A model generated the notes under the pieces. The model did not search any database, was not told the DNA's origin, and worked only from the letters and a program-made list of their open reading frames with translations. Positions 42,743 through 51,333 of a stretch of 64,000 bases of DNA are shown here, piece after piece. A program made the position numbers and the translations under genes. Origin of the DNA: UBA6522 sp965205045 (GTDB lineage Bacteria; Pseudomonadota; Gammaproteobacteria; Steroidobacterales; Rariloculaceae); the NCBI GenBank assembly GCA_965205045.1, contig OZ242031.1, positions 4,216,001-4,280,000 on the forward strand, read 5' to 3'. Each line of letters opens with the position of its first letter. The stretch's first letter is position 1.

Positions 42743-44170
42743 ATGCTTGCGGGGCTAAAGCCGTATCCGCGGATGAGGGACTCGGGCGTGGAGTGGCTGG
42801 GGGAGGTGCCGGCGCATTGGGAGGTGCGGCGGCTACGGGCAGCGGCGTTTATCCTGAACGGAGCTACGCCCTCGACAAGCAGGGAGGAGTATTGGGACGG
42901 CGACATTCTCTGGGTCACCCCGGAAGACCTCGGAACACTTCAAAGTCGGCGAGTTACTGACAGCGCGAGAAAAATCACGGCGCAGGGACACGCATCATGC
43001 GGTACATCTCTCGCCGCCCGGAATAGCATTGTTATGTCTACTCGTGCGCCCATTGGTCATCTGGGAATCCTTTCGTCTGCGGGATGTACAAATCAGGGGT
43101 GCAAGCTATTGGTTCCAAATGTCAGCATTGCGCCAGAATACCTATATGAAGTGCTGAAATCCGCCCGTTCTGAATTGCAATCACTTGGACAGGGAACTAC
43201 GTTCGCGGAACTCTCAAGGGCGAAACTGGGAAGCTTCCGATTGTCGCTTCCGCCCCTCTCTGAACAAACCGCCATCGCCCGCTTCCTGGACCACGCCACC
43301 GATCGGATCGACCGCTACATCCGCGCCAAGAAGGAACTGATCGTCCTGCTGGAGGAACAGAAGCAAACACTCGTCCACGACGCCGTCACCGGCCGGATCG
43401 ACATCCGGTCCGGGGAGCCCTACCCGACCTACAAGCCCTCCGGCGTCGAGTGGCTGGAGAACGTGCCGACGCACTGGCAGGTGGTCAGAAATGGACAGCT
43501 TTTCATTCAGCGCCATGAGGTAGGGTATCCGGAACTTCCAATCTTGGAGGTGTCGCTGAGGTCAGGTATTCGTGTACGCGATTTCGAGAACTCCAAAAGA
43601 AAGCAGATGATGTCAGATCGCAATATGTACAAGCGAGCCGTCAAGGGCGATATCGCATACAACATGATGAGAATGTGGCAAGGAGCGGTTGGTTTGGCGC
43701 CAGTAGATGGTCTGGTCAGCCCAGCATATGTCGTTGCCAAACCGCGAGCGGGAACCGAACCACGTTACTTTGACCATCTGTTTCATACGGGCGCATACAT
43801 GACTGAAGTGGACAAGTACTCTCGTGGAATCGTCAAAGACCGCAATCGGCTGTATTGGGAGGATTTCAAACGAATGCCGGCACCCTGTCCTCCGCCGGAC
43901 GAACAGGTTCAAATAGCCGGTGCCATAGATTGCGAAGCTCAGTTCACGAGCACTGGGATTCGAAACGCGCGGCGCCAAATTAGTCTGGCAAACGAATACC
44001 GCACCCGCCTCATCGCCGATGTCGTCACCGGCAAGCTCGATGTGCGTGAGGCGGCGGCGGAGTTACCGGACATGAACGCCACCGCGTGCGGGAACGGAAT
44101 CGATACAATGCAGGCTGGGACAAATTCACATAAGCCCGAACCCGGCATTGCAGAGGAGGCGAACACGTGA
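42743..44170 (+). CDS. hsdS: Type I restriction-modification specificity subunit
   Basis: A 475-residue HsdS that recognises the bipartite target sequence. There are two target-recognition domains, each introduced by the conserved type (SGVEWLGEVPAHWEVRRLR; SGVEWLENVPTHWQVVRNG), separated by helical spacers (LPPLSEQTAIARFLDHATDR with IDRYIRAKKELIVLLEEQKQ; LANEYRTRLIADVVTGKLDV). The two TRD halves are lower in GC than neighbours, as is usual for shuffled specificity genes. The ATG at 42743 lies behind GGTGAGG; an ATG at 42680 would overlap the preceding gene. Its last codon overlaps the GTG of the DUF433 gene. Confidence 0.92.
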   Translation: MLAGLKPYPRMRDSGVEWLGEVPAHWEVRRLRAAAFILNGATPSTSREEYWDGDILWVTPEDLGTLQSRRVTDSARKITAQGHASCGTSLAARNSIVMSTRAPIGHLGILSSAGCTNQGCKLLVPNVSIAPEYLYEVLKSARSELQSLGQGTTFAELSRAKLGSFRLSLPPLSEQTAIARFLDHATDRIDRYIRAKKELIVLLEEQKQTLVHDAVTGRIDIRSGEPYPTYKPSGVEWLENVPTHWQVVRNGQLFIQRHEVGYPELPILEVSLRSGIRVRDFENSKRKQMMSDRNMYKRAVKGDIAYNMMRMWQGAVGLAPVDGLVSPAYVVAKPRAGTEPRYFDHLFHTGAYMTEVDKYSRGIVKDRNRLYWEDFKRMPAPCPPPDEQVQIAGAIDCEAQFTSTGIRNARRQISLANEYRTRLIADVVTGKLDVREAAAELPDMNATACGNGIDTMQAGTNSHKPEPGIAEEANT

Positions 44171-44394
44171 CGGACTGGACGAACTGCCCAGCGGTTGAAC
44201 GTAACCCCCGCAAGCTCAGTGGAGCCTGGGCCTTCTCTGGAACGAGGGTCCCGGTGCATGCCCTCTTCGAAAATCTGGAGGCCGGCGCCACAATCGACGA
44301 ATTCGTCCAGTGGTTTCCGGATGTCAGCAAGCAACAGGTTCGCGCCGTGCTGGAACACGAGGCACGGGAGTTGAGAACTGATCTGGCGCGTTGA
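44167..44394 (+). CDS. DUF433 antitoxin-like protein
   Basis: A 75-residue DUF433 protein (RNPRKLSGAWAFSGTRVPVH, LFENLEAGATIDEFVQWFP, VRAVLEHEARE), a predicted DNA-binding antitoxin usually paired with a PIN-like DUF5615 toxin. No such partner follows here. The GTG start overlaps the hsdS stop (GTGA) and has a GGAGG site. It could be an orphan, or it could control the operon. Confidence 0.85.
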   Translation: MTDWTNCPAVERNPRKLSGAWAFSGTRVPVHALFENLEAGATIDEFVQWFPDVSKQQVRAVLEHEARELRTDLAR

Positions 44395-44403
44395 GCGCAT
44401 GCC

Positions 44404-45903
44404 ATGAACCCGCCGCGCTCCACAAAGGACTACGTCGCCCTCGTCCGCGCGCTGTGCCGCCCGGACGGCGAGACGGAGTGGGTCGAGTACAAGCAGAACC
44501 ATGCCGACCCACAAGAAGTCGGTCGATATATCTCGGCGCTGGCTAACGGAGCGGCGCTGAACGAACAACGCTACGGCTACCTGATTTGGGGAGTGGAGGA
44601 CGGTACGGGCACGCTGGTGGGAACCACCTTTGACCCAGGTACCGCGAAGAAAGGGAACGAACCGCTGGAAAATTGGCTCTTGCGATTGCTGGATCCCAGG
44701 ATCCATTTCGGCTTTCACATCGTCGATCTGGACGGCAAACGAATCGTTATCGCCGAAATCGACCGTGCAACGAATGTCCCCGTGCGGTTCCGGGGCGTGG
44801 ATTACATTCGCATCGGCTCGGTCAACAAGCCACTCAGAGAGGCACCCGAACGGGAACGGGCATTGTGGCGCATCTTTGATCGAATACCCTTCGAGAGACG
44901 GGTCATCCACAGCGGGTTGACGACCGACGGTGCGCTGAGGTTGCTGGATTGGCCCGCCTATTTCAAGCTGCTGAAGCTTCCCGTGCCACAGGATCCAGCC
45001 GTGGTCGCCAGCGCACTGCATGCGGACGGACTGCTTAAAGATAACGAGGCGGGCAGTTGGGATCTGACCGGACTTGGCGCCACTCTGCTTGCTGGTGACT
45101 TGAGAGATTTTCCGACGCTCCAACGAAAGGCGGTGCGGGTAATTCAGTACGCGGGTAAGGGAAAAATGGAAACCACCCGCGAACATGTCTTTGATCGCGG
45201 ATATGCGGCGGGATTCGAACAGTTGCTCGAATACATCGGCGCCCTGCTTCCGGCCAGCGAGATAATCGGCAATGCGATTCGGGAGGTCGTGTCCACATTC
45301 CCCGGAATTGCCATTCGGGAACTGGTGGCGAACATGCTGATCCATCAGGATCTGGCGGTTACCGGCGCAGGACCGATGGTGGAGATCTTCGCCGACCGGA
45401 TCGAAATCTCGAATCCGGGCGAATCGCTGGTCGCAACGGATCGATTGATCGACGCGCCGCCCCGGTCCCGGAACGAATCCATGGCTGCACTCATGCGCCG
45501 CTTCGGCATCTGCGAGGAACGCGGCAGCGGGATCGACAAGGCGATGCTCGCGATCGAGTTGGCCCAGCTACCGGCTCCGCTATTCGAGACTCCGCCCGGG
45601 GCGACGCGAGTGACGATATTCGCGTCCAGGAGCCTGAAGGAAATGACCAGGAGAGACAGGATACGCGCGGTCTATCAACATGCATGCCTGCGTTACGTGA
45701 TGAGCGAGCAGACCACCAACGCGACTTTGCGCGAGCGATTGGGCATTTCCAGCCGAAACGCGGCCGTCGCTTCCCGCCTGCTGAATGATGCCCTGCAGGC
45801 CGGCATGATCGTGATCGCGGATCCTTCGACGGGGCCCCGGTACCGCTCTTATCTGCCGTTCTGGGCGGTGACGCCTTCCAACGAGACCGGACATTCTATT
45901 TGA
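44404..45903 (+). CDS. AlbA_2 (Schlafen-like) and HATPase-like DNA-binding protein
   Basis: A 499-residue protein. The AlbA_2 domain lies at the front (WVEYKQNHADPQEVGRYISA, LANGAALN, GYLIWGVEDGTG, YIRIGSVNKPL). The C-terminal half carries the ATP-binding-like segment RELVANMLIHQDL, MVEIFADRIEISNPG and EERGSGIDKAM, then a winged-helix end (TNATLRERLGISSRNAAVAS). Proteins of this type are often embedded in type I restriction operons, perhaps as regulators or additional defence factors; their role is not settled. It begins nine bases after the DUF433 stop and is the last gene of the operon. Confidence 0.85.
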   Translation: MNPPRSTKDYVALVRALCRPDGETEWVEYKQNHADPQEVGRYISALANGAALNEQRYGYLIWGVEDGTGTLVGTTFDPGTAKKGNEPLENWLLRLLDPRIHFGFHIVDLDGKRIVIAEIDRATNVPVRFRGVDYIRIGSVNKPLREAPERERALWRIFDRIPFERRVIHSGLTTDGALRLLDWPAYFKLLKLPVPQDPAVVASALHADGLLKDNEAGSWDLTGLGATLLAGDLRDFPTLQRKAVRVIQYAGKGKMETTREHVFDRGYAAGFEQLLEYIGALLPASEIIGNAIREVVSTFPGIAIRELVANMLIHQDLAVTGAGPMVEIFADRIEISNPGESLVATDRLIDAPPRSRNESMAALMRRFGICEERGSGIDKAMLAIELAQLPAPLFETPPGATRVTIFASRSLKEMTRRDRIRAVYQHACLRYVMSEQTTNATLRERLGISSRNAAVASRLLNDALQAGMIVIADPSTGPRYRSYLPFWAVTPSNETGHSI

Positions 45904-46304
45904 CGGGAAACTGTCAACAGCCAATTCTGCAGCAGGCTGGATAGCTATAACTGACTGATATTAATACAATTGTTTTGTTTTGGTTTTATTTGACGGTCAT
46001 TTGACGAATTGGTCGATTTTGCGGCTTGATCAACGAGACCCAAGGAGCCGAAGTTACCTGCCGTTTTGGGGGCGGCACCCGACCATAAAACCGGGTTCTT
46101 ATTTGATGAGTTGCTTGCAATTTCGCTGTCTTTCGAGGCGGATGGAGCGTATTTGATTGATATTGTTATGGTTTTTCCGTTCCATTTTATTTGACGGTCA
46201 TTTGATGAATTGTTGTCTCAGACGCCTCGGCAAGACCGGCTCTCTGCGCCATGTCGGTCCAGTCATCAACCGATCAGGCTGCTGAAAGAGCCAATCGAAC
46301 TGCC
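45904..46304. promoter_or_regulatory. AT-rich control region before hsdR with 27-bp direct repeats
   Basis: No gene is seen. The segment is clearly AT-richer than its surroundings. TTTTATTTGACGGTCATTTG occurs twice, within 27-bp units at 45984-46010 and 46185-46211 that differ at one base and sit 201 bases apart. Shorter relatives (TTCTATTTGACGGG near 45895, TTATTTGATGAGTTG near 46100) hint at more decayed copies. It could be a protein-binding cluster controlling hsdR, or the scar of a mobile insertion. Confidence 0.55.
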
Positions 46305-48995
46305 ATGACCACCGACACCTCCGAACGCGGCCTCGAACGCCTGATCTGCACCGCGCTCGCGGGGCATCCCTGCGAGCCGCCCGCGACGCCCACCGTCGGC
46401 GAACCGGCGACCGGTTACGGCGGCGTGGGTTGGAGCGGCGGCAACTGGCTCGACTACGACCGCGAATACTGCGTCGATCCTGTTCAGCTTGCCGCGTTCC
46501 TTCGCGCCACCCAGCCCGAGGCCGCGGAATCGCTGTCGCTGGACGAAGATGGCCCAACCCGGCGGAAGTTCCTCGCGCGGCTGCAGGGCGAGATCGCCAA
46601 GCGCGGCACCATCGATGTCCTGCGCCATGGCGTCAAACATGGCCCGCACCATTTGGATCTCTTCTACGGCACGCCGTCTCCCGGCAACGAAAAAGCAAAG
46701 GAACGCTTCGAGCGGAACCGCTTCACCGTCACCCGGCAACTGCGCTACAGCCGCGACGAGAGGCAGCGGTCGCTGGACATTGCGCTGTTCATCAACGGCC
46801 TGCCGGTGCTCACGTTCGAGTTGAAGAACAGCCTGACCAAGCAAACCGTCGATGACGCCATCGAGCAGTACAAGCGGGATCGCAATCCGCGCGAGAAGCT
46901 GTTCGAGTTCGGCCGCTGCGTGGCTCACTTCGCGGTGGACGACCACGAGGTGCGCTTCTGCACCCACCTGAAAGGCAAGAGGTCGTGGTTCCTGCCGTTC
47001 AACCTCGGGTGGAACGACGGGGCCGGCAACCCGCCCAACCCCAGCGGCATCAAGTCCGACTACCTGTGGCGCAAGGTGCTTGTCCGCGAGAACCTGACCA
47101 ACATCCTTGAGAAATTCGCGCAGGTGGTCGAGTCCAGGGACGAGAAGACCGGCCGCAAGAGCAAAACCCAGATCTGGCCCCGCTATCACCAACTCGATGT
47201 TGTGCGGCATCTGCTGGCCGATGCCGCGGCAAACGGTGCGGGCAAACGATATCTCATCCAGCATTCCGCCGGCAGCGGCAAGAGCAACTCGATCGCCTGG
47301 CTCGCACACCAGCTCATTGGTCTGGAGCACAAGGGGTCCGTGGCCTTCGATTCCATCATCGTCGTCACCGACCGGCGCATCCTCGACAAGCAGATACGCG
47401 ACACGATCAAGCAATACGCCCAGATCGGCGCCACCGTCGGGCATGCCGAACGATCCGGCGATCTCCGCCGGTTCATCGAGGAAGGCAAGAAGATCATCGT
47501 ATCGACGGTGCAGAAGTTTCCCTTCATCCTCGACGAGATCGGCAACGAGCAACGCGGACGCCGGTTCGCGATCATTATCGACGAGGCCCATTCCAGCCAA
47601 GGTGGCCGCACCAGCGCGGCCATGTCCGGAGCGCTTTCCGAGGCCGGGCGCGTCGAGGAGGACGAGACCTACGAGGACCGGATCAATCGGTTGATGGAAT
47701 CCCGCAAGCTTCTGCCCAACGCGAGCTACTTTGCCTTCACCGCGACGCCCAAGAACAAGACGCTGGAGATTTTCGGCGACGCGGACCCCCAACCGGACGG
47801 CAAGATCAGACACCATGCCTTCCATAGCTACACCATGAAGCAGGCCGTCCAGGAGGGGTTTATTCTGGACGTGCTGGCCCACTACACGCCGATATCGAGC
47901 TATTACAAGCTTGCCAAGACCATCGAAGACGACCCGAAGTTCGACACCAGGAAGGCGCAGAAGAAGCTGCGCCGCTTCGTCGAGGGACACGAGCACGCCA
48001 TCCGCGCCAAGGCCGAGATCATGGTCGACCATTTCCATGACCAGGTGATCCGGCAGAACAAGATCGGCGGCCAGGCGCGGGCGATGGTCGTCACCAACGG
48101 CATCGGGCGGACCGTCCAGTATTTCCACGCCATTTGCGACTACCTGAAGGAGCGCAAAAGCCTTTACAAGGCGATCGTCGCCTTTTCGGGAGAGCATGAG
48201 TTCGGCGGGAAGCCCGAGACCGAGGCCAGCTTGAACGGGTTTCCCTCCGCGAAGATCGAAGAGCGGTTCCGCGAGCACCCCTACCGATTCCTGGTTTGCG
48301 CGGACAAGTTCCAGACCGGCTACGACGAGCCGCTGTTGCACACGATGTACGTGGACAAGACGCTCGCTGGCGTCAAGGCGGTGCAGACCCTTTCCCGGTT
48401 GAACCGAGCCCGCCCCGACAAGCACGACGTGTTCGTTCTGGATTTCCTGAACGATGTCGACACCATCCAGGATGCTTTCGAGCCCTACTACCGCGGAACG
48501 GTTCTCGCCGACGAAACGGACCCCAACAAGCTGCACGATTTGGTGGCCGACCTAAACGGCGCGCAGGTCTACTCAGAGGAGCAAGTCGACAGCCTGGTTA
48601 CCCAGTACCTCGACGAAGCGGACAGGGACCGGCTCGATCCGATCCTGAACGATTGTGTGGCCGCCTACATCGAAGAACTCGACGAGGACGAGCAAATCCG
48701 CTTCAAGGGCAAGGCCAAGGCATTCGTGCGGACCTACGCGTTTCTGGGATGCATACTCCCCTACACCGACCCCGGCTGGGAAAAGCGCTCCATCTTCCTG
48801 AACTTCCTGATCCCCAAACTCCCGTCACCGGAGGAAGACGATCTCTCCAGGGGCATCCTCGAGGCGATCGACATGGACAGCTACCGGGTCGAGAAGCGCG
48901 CGACGCAAAAGATCCTGCTGGCGGACGATGAAGGTGAGATCGGGCCTGTGCCCCCTCCCGGTGGCGGCGGACGCCCGGAAGCTTTTCATGGATGA
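46305..48995 (+). CDS. hsdR: Type I restriction endonuclease/translocase subunit, C-terminus lost
   Basis: Encodes 896 residues. The N-terminal nuclease region is LDIALFINGLPVLTFELKNS (E-x-K type). The motor domain has Walker A SAGSGKS (near 321-327), DEAHSSQGG (Asp426), YFAFTATPKNKTLE and KFQTGYDEPLLHTMYVDK. Near the end EIGPVPPPGGGGRPE is normal for HsdR, but the frame then closes at AFHG. The next 28 codons in another frame (48976-49059) are the true family C-terminus, so about 100 codons are missing. The motor and nuclease are intact, so activity is possible but assembly with HsdM/HsdS may suffer. The start is either ATG 46305 or 46251; neither has a strong ribosome site. Confidence 0.88.
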   Translation: MTTDTSERGLERLICTALAGHPCEPPATPTVGEPATGYGGVGWSGGNWLDYDREYCVDPVQLAAFLRATQPEAAESLSLDEDGPTRRKFLARLQGEIAKRGTIDVLRHGVKHGPHHLDLFYGTPSPGNEKAKERFERNRFTVTRQLRYSRDERQRSLDIALFINGLPVLTFELKNSLTKQTVDDAIEQYKRDRNPREKLFEFGRCVAHFAVDDHEVRFCTHLKGKRSWFLPFNLGWNDGAGNPPNPSGIKSDYLWRKVLVRENLTNILEKFAQVVESRDEKTGRKSKTQIWPRYHQLDVVRHLLADAAANGAGKRYLIQHSAGSGKSNSIAWLAHQLIGLEHKGSVAFDSIIVVTDRRILDKQIRDTIKQYAQIGATVGHAERSGDLRRFIEEGKKIIVSTVQKFPFILDEIGNEQRGRRFAIIIDEAHSSQGGRTSAAMSGALSEAGRVEEDETYEDRINRLMESRKLLPNASYFAFTATPKNKTLEIFGDADPQPDGKIRHHAFHSYTMKQAVQEGFILDVLAHYTPISSYYKLAKTIEDDPKFDTRKAQKKLRRFVEGHEHAIRAKAEIMVDHFHDQVIRQNKIGGQARAMVVTNGIGRTVQYFHAICDYLKERKSLYKAIVAFSGEHEFGGKPETEASLNGFPSAKIEERFREHPYRFLVCADKFQTGYDEPLLHTMYVDKTLAGVKAVQTLSRLNRARPDKHDVFVLDFLNDVDTIQDAFEPYYRGTVLADETDPNKLHDLVADLNGAQVYSEEQVDSLVTQYLDEADRDRLDPILNDCVAAYIEELDEDEQIRFKGKAKAFVRTYAFLGCILPYTDPGWEKRSIFLNFLIPKLPSPEEDDLSRGILEAIDMDSYRVEKRATQKILLADDEGEIGPVPPPGGGGRPEAFHG

Positions 48996-49059
48996 CGCCG
49001 GGTTCAAGCGCTGGTTGACGGAGACGATGTTTCGACTCACCTACCACGAGACCGTCTGA
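48976..49059 (+). pseudogene. hsdR C-terminal tail, out of frame
   Basis: Reads KLFMDDAGFKRWLTETMFRL then TYHETV and a stop, matching the last residues of HsdR proteins. It lies one frame off from the truncated hsdR, immediately after the point where that frame leaves the family sequence. It is the downstream half of an internal deletion. Confidence 0.8.
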
Positions 49060-49084
49060 TCTGCACTCCATGAAAGGAACCACG

Positions 49085-49240
49085 ATGAGATCAATCACTC
49101 CCTTTCTCTGGTTCGACGGCAACGCGGAAGAAGCCGTCGATTTCTATTGCTCGGTTTTTCCCGACTCGGAAATCACCCGCGTCAGCTACAAACCCGATGA
49201 ACCCGGGGCCGGGTCCGTGTTGACCATTGAATTCAAGCTG
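49085..49240 (+). pseudogene. VOC/PhnB-like protein, N-terminal fragment
   Basis: MRSITPFLWFDGNAEEAVDF followed by YCSVFPDSEI and GSVLTIEFKL is the beginning of a PhnB-type VOC (3-demethylubiquinone-9 methyltransferase-like) protein. AAAGGAA precedes the ATG. After FKL the similarity stops, and within 16 bases the end of the convergent gene at 49256 begins. About 100 codons are missing. Confidence 0.75.
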
Positions 49241-49255
49241 CGCGGTTCATGGCGG

Positions 49256-51136
49256 TCATTCGGTGTCCTCCGTCCCGGTGTTGTCGGGCGCGATGCGCAG
49301 CCGCCAGGCGCCGCCTCCGGCGGCCGTTCCGGCGGGAACGACGCAGGCCATCAGCCCGGGCGCGCGTTCCACGGAAAATTCCTCCCGGCCGGCGCCCTGG
49401 ACGAGGCTTGCGTGTTCGGGCAGCGCGCCGCCCGCGCCGCGGCAGGAGGCGTAGGCGGGGGCCGTTCTCCAGTTCGGGTCCGGCGCCCACAGGCACAGGT
49501 CGAAGTCCTGCTTGCTGTCCAGCCGGTAGGCGAGGCGCGTGCTCTCGCCGAGCGCGCCCAGTTCGGCGGCCCCGGGCACGAAACAGTACGGCGAACCGAT
49601 GGCGCGCGCGCGCCGACCGACGATCGGCGTGGCGGCCGCCTCGGTGTCGGGCGGGCCGATGGCGCCGCCGCCGGGTTCGCCTCCGCCTCCGCCGGGCTCC
49701 CCGCCTCCGCCACCGCCGCCGCCGGGTTCGCCGCCGCCTCCGCCACCGCCGGGTTCGCCGCCGCCTCCGCCACCGCCGCCGCCGGATTCGCCGCGGCGTA
49801 CTTCCGTCGTCGAAGTCTGCTCGGGGGGTGCCTCGGCATTGCCCCGAAGCACTCTCACCGTGTAGGTCCGCGACTCCCCGACCGGATTCCTCACCACGAT
49901 TTCAATCGGCGTGACATCCTTCGGTTCCACCCAAAGAGAGGAGTAATACGTTTCCTCCGGCTCGCCGTTGATGGATACCTTCGTCGGGTCTTCAGGGTTA
50001 CTGTATCGGACTCCGGCACCCACCCTTATATGCCGCACCCAGTCGTCTACGCGCACCGTGTAGTTGAGGGTGTCTCCGTGGAAGGACGGTTCAAGATCAT
50101 CTTCCACTAATCCCCCGCGTCTCGCGTAGGGTCTGTTGTCCACGGCGAAAAGGTAGAGCTCCCGCAGGGCGGACGGGTGCTTTGACGGCCATATGTCCAA
50201 GATCCTCATCTGGATGGATTTCACGCTGCCCACAACCAGATTCGAGGTCAAATTGTCCTCGAAAATCTCCACCGTGAACATCTCGTCGTCGGTGTCCTCA
50301 TCCAGTGTCGTGGCGAAGGTAACCGTGCCAGCGGTCTGCTTGGCCGGGATCACGATTTCACGGTAATTCTCGTAGTCGCCTATCTCCGCCGTGCCCCGGT
50401 TGACGCCTCCTACGGCAAACGGAATGACGGAATCGCTCTTAACCGCCCTGGACAGAGTCGCCGTCAGCGTCACCGAATCTCCCTCGGTCACGGGGTTGGG
50501 AGAGGCCGAGATCGAGACCTCGGGGGACGGGGTGGGGGGCGGGCAGGACGAACGAATGCTCAGGGAAATCGTTTCGCCGTTGTCCCAGACGATCTCTCCA
50601 GGTGACCAGAAGGTCCACTTTCCCTGGGAGTTGCTACTCGAAATAGAGTCCGCAAACGCAAGCTGCTTCGATTCGAACCCGTCGTCAATGCAGAGCTTGT
50701 AGCTGCTCAGCGCGGTGTGCGGGTGCGCAGTGTCCGGGTCGGCGGGGTCCTCCCATATTATTATCAGGGCACCGTTGGGGTCTTTCTTGGTCACCAAGAT
50801 TCTTTTTATCGTATAAACCGTACTACCGACCGTAACATCATCGTCCGTCAACGTGGAGGTCGAACTGCACCTATGGGAAGCTTCGCTATTCGTATCGTAG
50901 CAGCCGGTTTGCGCAGAAGCCGGCCTCGTCGTCAGCGTCGCCGACCAGATGGTGGTCTGCGCCGCAGCGGGTGTGGCGTTCATCAGGCACAGAAACCCGA
51001 GCAGCGGGAACAGGAGAAGGGAGAGCGCCTTGGGGCTCTTGCGGGGAAAACCGGGGGAATCAGAACTTAGGGGGGGGGGGGGGGGGGGATGCATCTTCTT
51101 GGTCATCAGCAACGGATTTCTTTCTGTTTTGCCCAT
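49256..51136 (-). CDS. Secreted Calx-beta/cadherin-like protein with homopolymer in the coding start
   Basis: A 626-residue protein. A 39-residue leader with six prolines (encoded by a C19 tract at 51070-51088) precedes a signal peptide (LSLLLFPLLGFLCL, ending ATPAAAQ). A cysteine-bearing fibronectin-like region follows, then a Calx-beta domain (SISASPNPVTEGDSVTLTAT, GTVTFATTLDEDTDDEMFTV), a cadherin-like beta-sandwich (LNYTVRVDDWVRHIRVGAGV, VRNPVGESRTYTVRVLRG), a Gly-rich PGGGGGGE-type linker and a compact C-terminal domain with four cysteines. It is probably surface-exposed or secreted and adhesive, with no enzyme motif. A change in C-tract length would shift the frame before the signal peptide. 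Starts at ATG 51136 or 51106, both before the tract. Confidence 0.8.
   Translation of the reverse strand: MGKTERNPLLMTKKMHPPPPPPLSSDSPGFPRKSPKALSLLLFPLLGFLCLMNATPAAAQTTIWSATLTTRPASAQTGCYDTNSEASHRCSSTSTLTDDDVTVGSTVYTIKRILVTKKDPNGALIIIWEDPADPDTAHPHTALSSYKLCIDDGFESKQLAFADSISSSNSQGKWTFWSPGEIVWDNGETISLSIRSSCPPPTPSPEVSISASPNPVTEGDSVTLTATLSRAVKSDSVIPFAVGGVNRGTAEIGDYENYREIVIPAKQTAGTVTFATTLDEDTDDEMFTVEIFEDNLTSNLVVGSVKSIQMRILDIWPSKHPSALRELYLFAVDNRPYARRGGLVEDDLEPSFHGDTLNYTVRVDDWVRHIRVGAGVRYSNPEDPTKVSINGEPEETYYSSLWVEPKDVTPIEIVVRNPVGESRTYTVRVLRGNAEAPPEQTSTTEVRRGESGGGGGGGGGEPGGGGGGGEPGGGGGGGGEPGGGGGEPGGGAIGPPDTEAAATPIVGRRARAIGSPYCFVPGAAELGALGESTRLAYRLDSKQDFDLCLWAPDPNWRTAPAYASCRGAGGALPEHASLVQGAGREEFSVERAPGLMACVVPAGTAAGGGAWRLRIAPDNTGTEDTE
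49660..49797. repeat. Glycine-rich linker repeats
   Basis: Near-identical units of CCGCCGCCTCCGCCACCG alternating with GGGTTCGCCG encode PGGGGGGGE-type repeats on the minus strand. All units stay in frame. Length variation by slippage is likely. Confidence 0.7.
51070..51088. repeat. 19-base G/C homopolymer in a coding region
   Basis: Nineteen consecutive G on the plus strand (C on the coding strand) lie 14 codons inside the gene at 49256-51136, ahead of its signal peptide. No other homopolymer of this length is seen in the window. Confidence 0.85.
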
Positions 51137-51333
51137 CTTTCTGTCTAACCTCCAACCGTCGGTATAAACGGCAAGCGGGAATAAATTTTACAAACTGTTC
51201 CACGCTATCTACCTGCTCAATACGAATGTTTGATGTCATGACCCGCCCATCGGGACACTGGCAGTCAATGCGGCACGGAATTTTAACAGAATCCGTCCGG
51301 CCGTGCGCAGGCCAAAAAATAGGTACATTCACC

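Noticed and set aside
46266..48536. 756-codon open frame on the minus strand opposite hsdR
   Set aside because: The plus-strand HsdR motor motifs are unambiguous; the opposite frame has no recognisable domain.
49660..49797. Regular repeats that could suggest a CRISPR array
   Set aside because: Units are short, low-complexity, continuous and in frame with a Gly-rich linker; there are no unique spacers and no cas genes.
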